Source: Nonomuraea corallina (GTDB taxonomy: Bacteria > Actinomycetota > Actinomycetes > Streptosporangiales > Streptosporangiaceae). From it: DNA of 32,590 nucleotides. The stretch covers positions 1 to 32,590 of the forward strand of contig NZ_JAPNNL010000075.1 in NCBI RefSeq assembly GCF_027620315.1, in the 5' to 3' direction. This document shows positions 31,441 to 32,590 of the stretch, in pieces. How positions within the stretch are numbered: the first letter of the stretch is position 1; every line of letters begins with the position of its first letter. Both the position numbers and the translations under genes were made by a program. The notes under the pieces were generated by a model that saw only the letters and a program-made list of their open reading frames with translations, ran no database searches and had not been told where the DNA came from.

Positions 31441-32590
31441 ATGAGCAGCCCTGTGACCACGCGAAAGTCCCCGGTCCGGCTCCGCGCGAGCGACGCGCCG
31501 GGCCAGCCCGACGTCACTCCCGCGCTGGAGGACCTCTACCGCGGCTTCGAGCAGGAGCTGCTGGTGCCGCTGTGGACGGAGATCGGCGACCTGATGCCGG
31601 CCCATCCCCGCTCGCGTGCGGTGCCGCACCTGTGGCACTGGGAGAATTTGCGCAAGCTCGCCGAGCAGGCCGGAGCCCTCGTCCCGGTCGGCCGCGGCGG
31701 GGAACGGCGGGCGATCGCGCTGGCCAATCCGGGCCTGGGCGGCCGCCCCTTCGCCACCCCCACGCTGTGGGCGGCGATCCAGTACCTGATGCCCGGCGAG
31801 GACGCCCCCGAGCACCGCCACACCCAGCACGCCTTCCGCTTCGTCGTCGAGGGCGAGGGCGTGTGGACGGTCGTGAACGGCGACGCCGTCCCGATGCGCC
31901 GCGGCGACTTCCTGCCGCAGGCCGGCTGGAACTGGCACGCCCACCACAACGCGACCAGCGAGCCGATGGCCTGGATCGACGGCCTCGACATCCCGTTCCA
32001 GTACGCCTCCGACGCGCAGTTCTTCGAGTTCGGCCGCGACGAGATCAGCGAGGCCGAGCGGATCACGCCGGAGCGCTCCCGGTCCGAGCGGCTGTGGGCC
32101 CATCCGGGGCTGCGTCCGCTGTCCGCCGGTCAGCTCGCCCCGGGCAGCCCGCTGCTGTCCTACAAGTGGGAGTTCACCGACCGGGCGCTGGCCGACCAGC
32201 TCGCCCTGGAGTCCGAGGGCTTCGGCGGCACCGTCGAGCCCGGCCACGCCGCCGTCCGCTACACGAACCCGGCCTCCGGCGCCGACGTCCTGCCCACCAT
32301 CCGGGTCGAGATGCACCGCGTCGTCCGGGGGGCGCAGACCGCCCCGGTACGCGAGACCGGCTCGTCGGTCTACCAGGTGTTCGACGGCTCCGGCAGCGTC
32401 ACCGTCGGCGACCGTACCTGGTCGGTGACCCGCGGCGACCTGTTCGTCGTGCCGTCCTGGGAGCCCTTCTCCGCCCGGTCCGAGGCCGGCTCCACCGACT
32501 CCGACTCGGGCGCGCTCGACCTGTTCCGGTTCAGCGACTCGCCGATCTTCGAGGCGCTCCGGCTCGACCGGGCCCAGCGCGACACCCGTA
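31441..32590 (+). CDS. Gentisate 1,2-dioxygenase (3' end outside window)
   Basis: This is a cytoplasmic Fe(II) bicupin ring-cleavage enzyme that opens gentisate to maleylpyruvate. ATG 31441 starts the frame, still open at 32590 (383 residues; the family is about 340-390, so only the end is missing). The first cupin carries the iron ligands His125 and His127 in 'PGEDAPEHRHTQHAFRFVVE' and His166 in 'GWNWHAHHN'. 'EPMAWIDGLDIPF' is a family signature. The second cupin ('VYQVFDGSGSVTVGDRTWSV', then 'RGDLFVVPSWEPFSA') has no metal His set, as usual. The ribosome site is weak. Further gentisate genes (maleylpyruvate isomerase, fumarylpyruvate hydrolase) would be expected to the right. Salicylate or 1-hydroxy-2-naphthoate dioxygenases are close relatives and remain possible. 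Confidence 0.9.
   Translation, partial: MSSPVTTRKSPVRLRASDAPGQPDVTPALEDLYRGFEQELLVPLWTEIGDLMPAHPRSRAVPHLWHWENLRKLAEQAGALVPVGRGGERRAIALANPGLGGRPFATPTLWAAIQYLMPGEDAPEHRHTQHAFRFVVEGEGVWTVVNGDAVPMRRGDFLPQAGWNWHAHHNATSEPMAWIDGLDIPFQYASDAQFFEFGRDEISEAERITPERSRSERLWAHPGLRPLSAGQLAPGSPLLSYKWEFTDRALADQLALESEGFGGTVEPGHAAVRYTNPASGADVLPTIRVEMHRVVRGAQTAPVRETGSSVYQVFDGSGSVTVGDRTWSVTRGDLFVVPSWEPFSARSEAGSTDSDSGALDLFRFSDSPIFEALRLDRAQRDTR

Overview
The window is very GC-rich and densely coded. It has GTG starts, 4-base stop/start overlaps and families typical of filamentous actinomycetes: NACHT and HTH/NB-ARC STAND proteins, a DUF7144 membrane protein, CBS-BON proteins and RsbW-like ATPases. My best guess is a Streptosporangiales-type actinomycete (Nonomuraea-like), inferred from gene content and base use only. 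I saw no rRNA, tRNA, CRISPR array, transposase or phage gene.

Region 1 (1-12831) is the most distinctive. Nine minus-strand genes run from 11596 to beyond the left edge: a DapA-family lyase, a three-part FAD/[2Fe-2S] amine dehydrogenase (ferredoxin-like, alpha and beta subunits), a COG1228 metal amidohydrolase, HyuA and HyuB (ATP-dependent hydantoinase/oxoprolinase type), and a peptide-type ABC binding lipoprotein with its first permease. The first seven genes are linked by six consecutive 4-base overlaps. A divergent LacI-type repressor sits beside them. Between the two lie a perfect 14-bp palindrome and an imperfect copy that covers the probable transcription start of the operon. I infer an inducible uptake and catabolism module for a cyclic amide or an imino-acid-containing (for example proline or hydroxyproline type) compound. 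The substrate is unknown.

Region 2 (12794-17050) holds a fused two-domain acyl-CoA dehydrogenase with two repetitive low-complexity inserts, a secreted protein of unknown role, and two gene remnants joined head to head near 16400: the 3' half of a DUF1801 gene and the middle of a large helical-repeat protein or regulator.

Region 3 (17051-19736) looks like a stress or dormancy module: an RsbW-like ATPase divergent from three tandem CBS-BON genes, with a DevR/DosR-like site before the first gene and a strong hairpin after the last.

Region 4 (19838-24300) has two divergent STAND NTPases, a membrane NACHT protein and an HTH/NB-ARC protein. The second appears cut short after its NTPase module and is followed by another possible gene remnant.

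Region 5 (24309-32590) contains a LysR regulator overlapping a CTP-synthase-like glutamine amidotransferase homologue that lacks the usual His/Glu pair, a threonine-dehydratase-like PLP enzyme, a nuclease of the thermonuclease fold, a DUF7144 membrane protein, an AI-2E-family permease with a Pro/Glu tail, and an IclR regulator divergent from a gentisate 1,2-dioxygenase that runs off the right edge.
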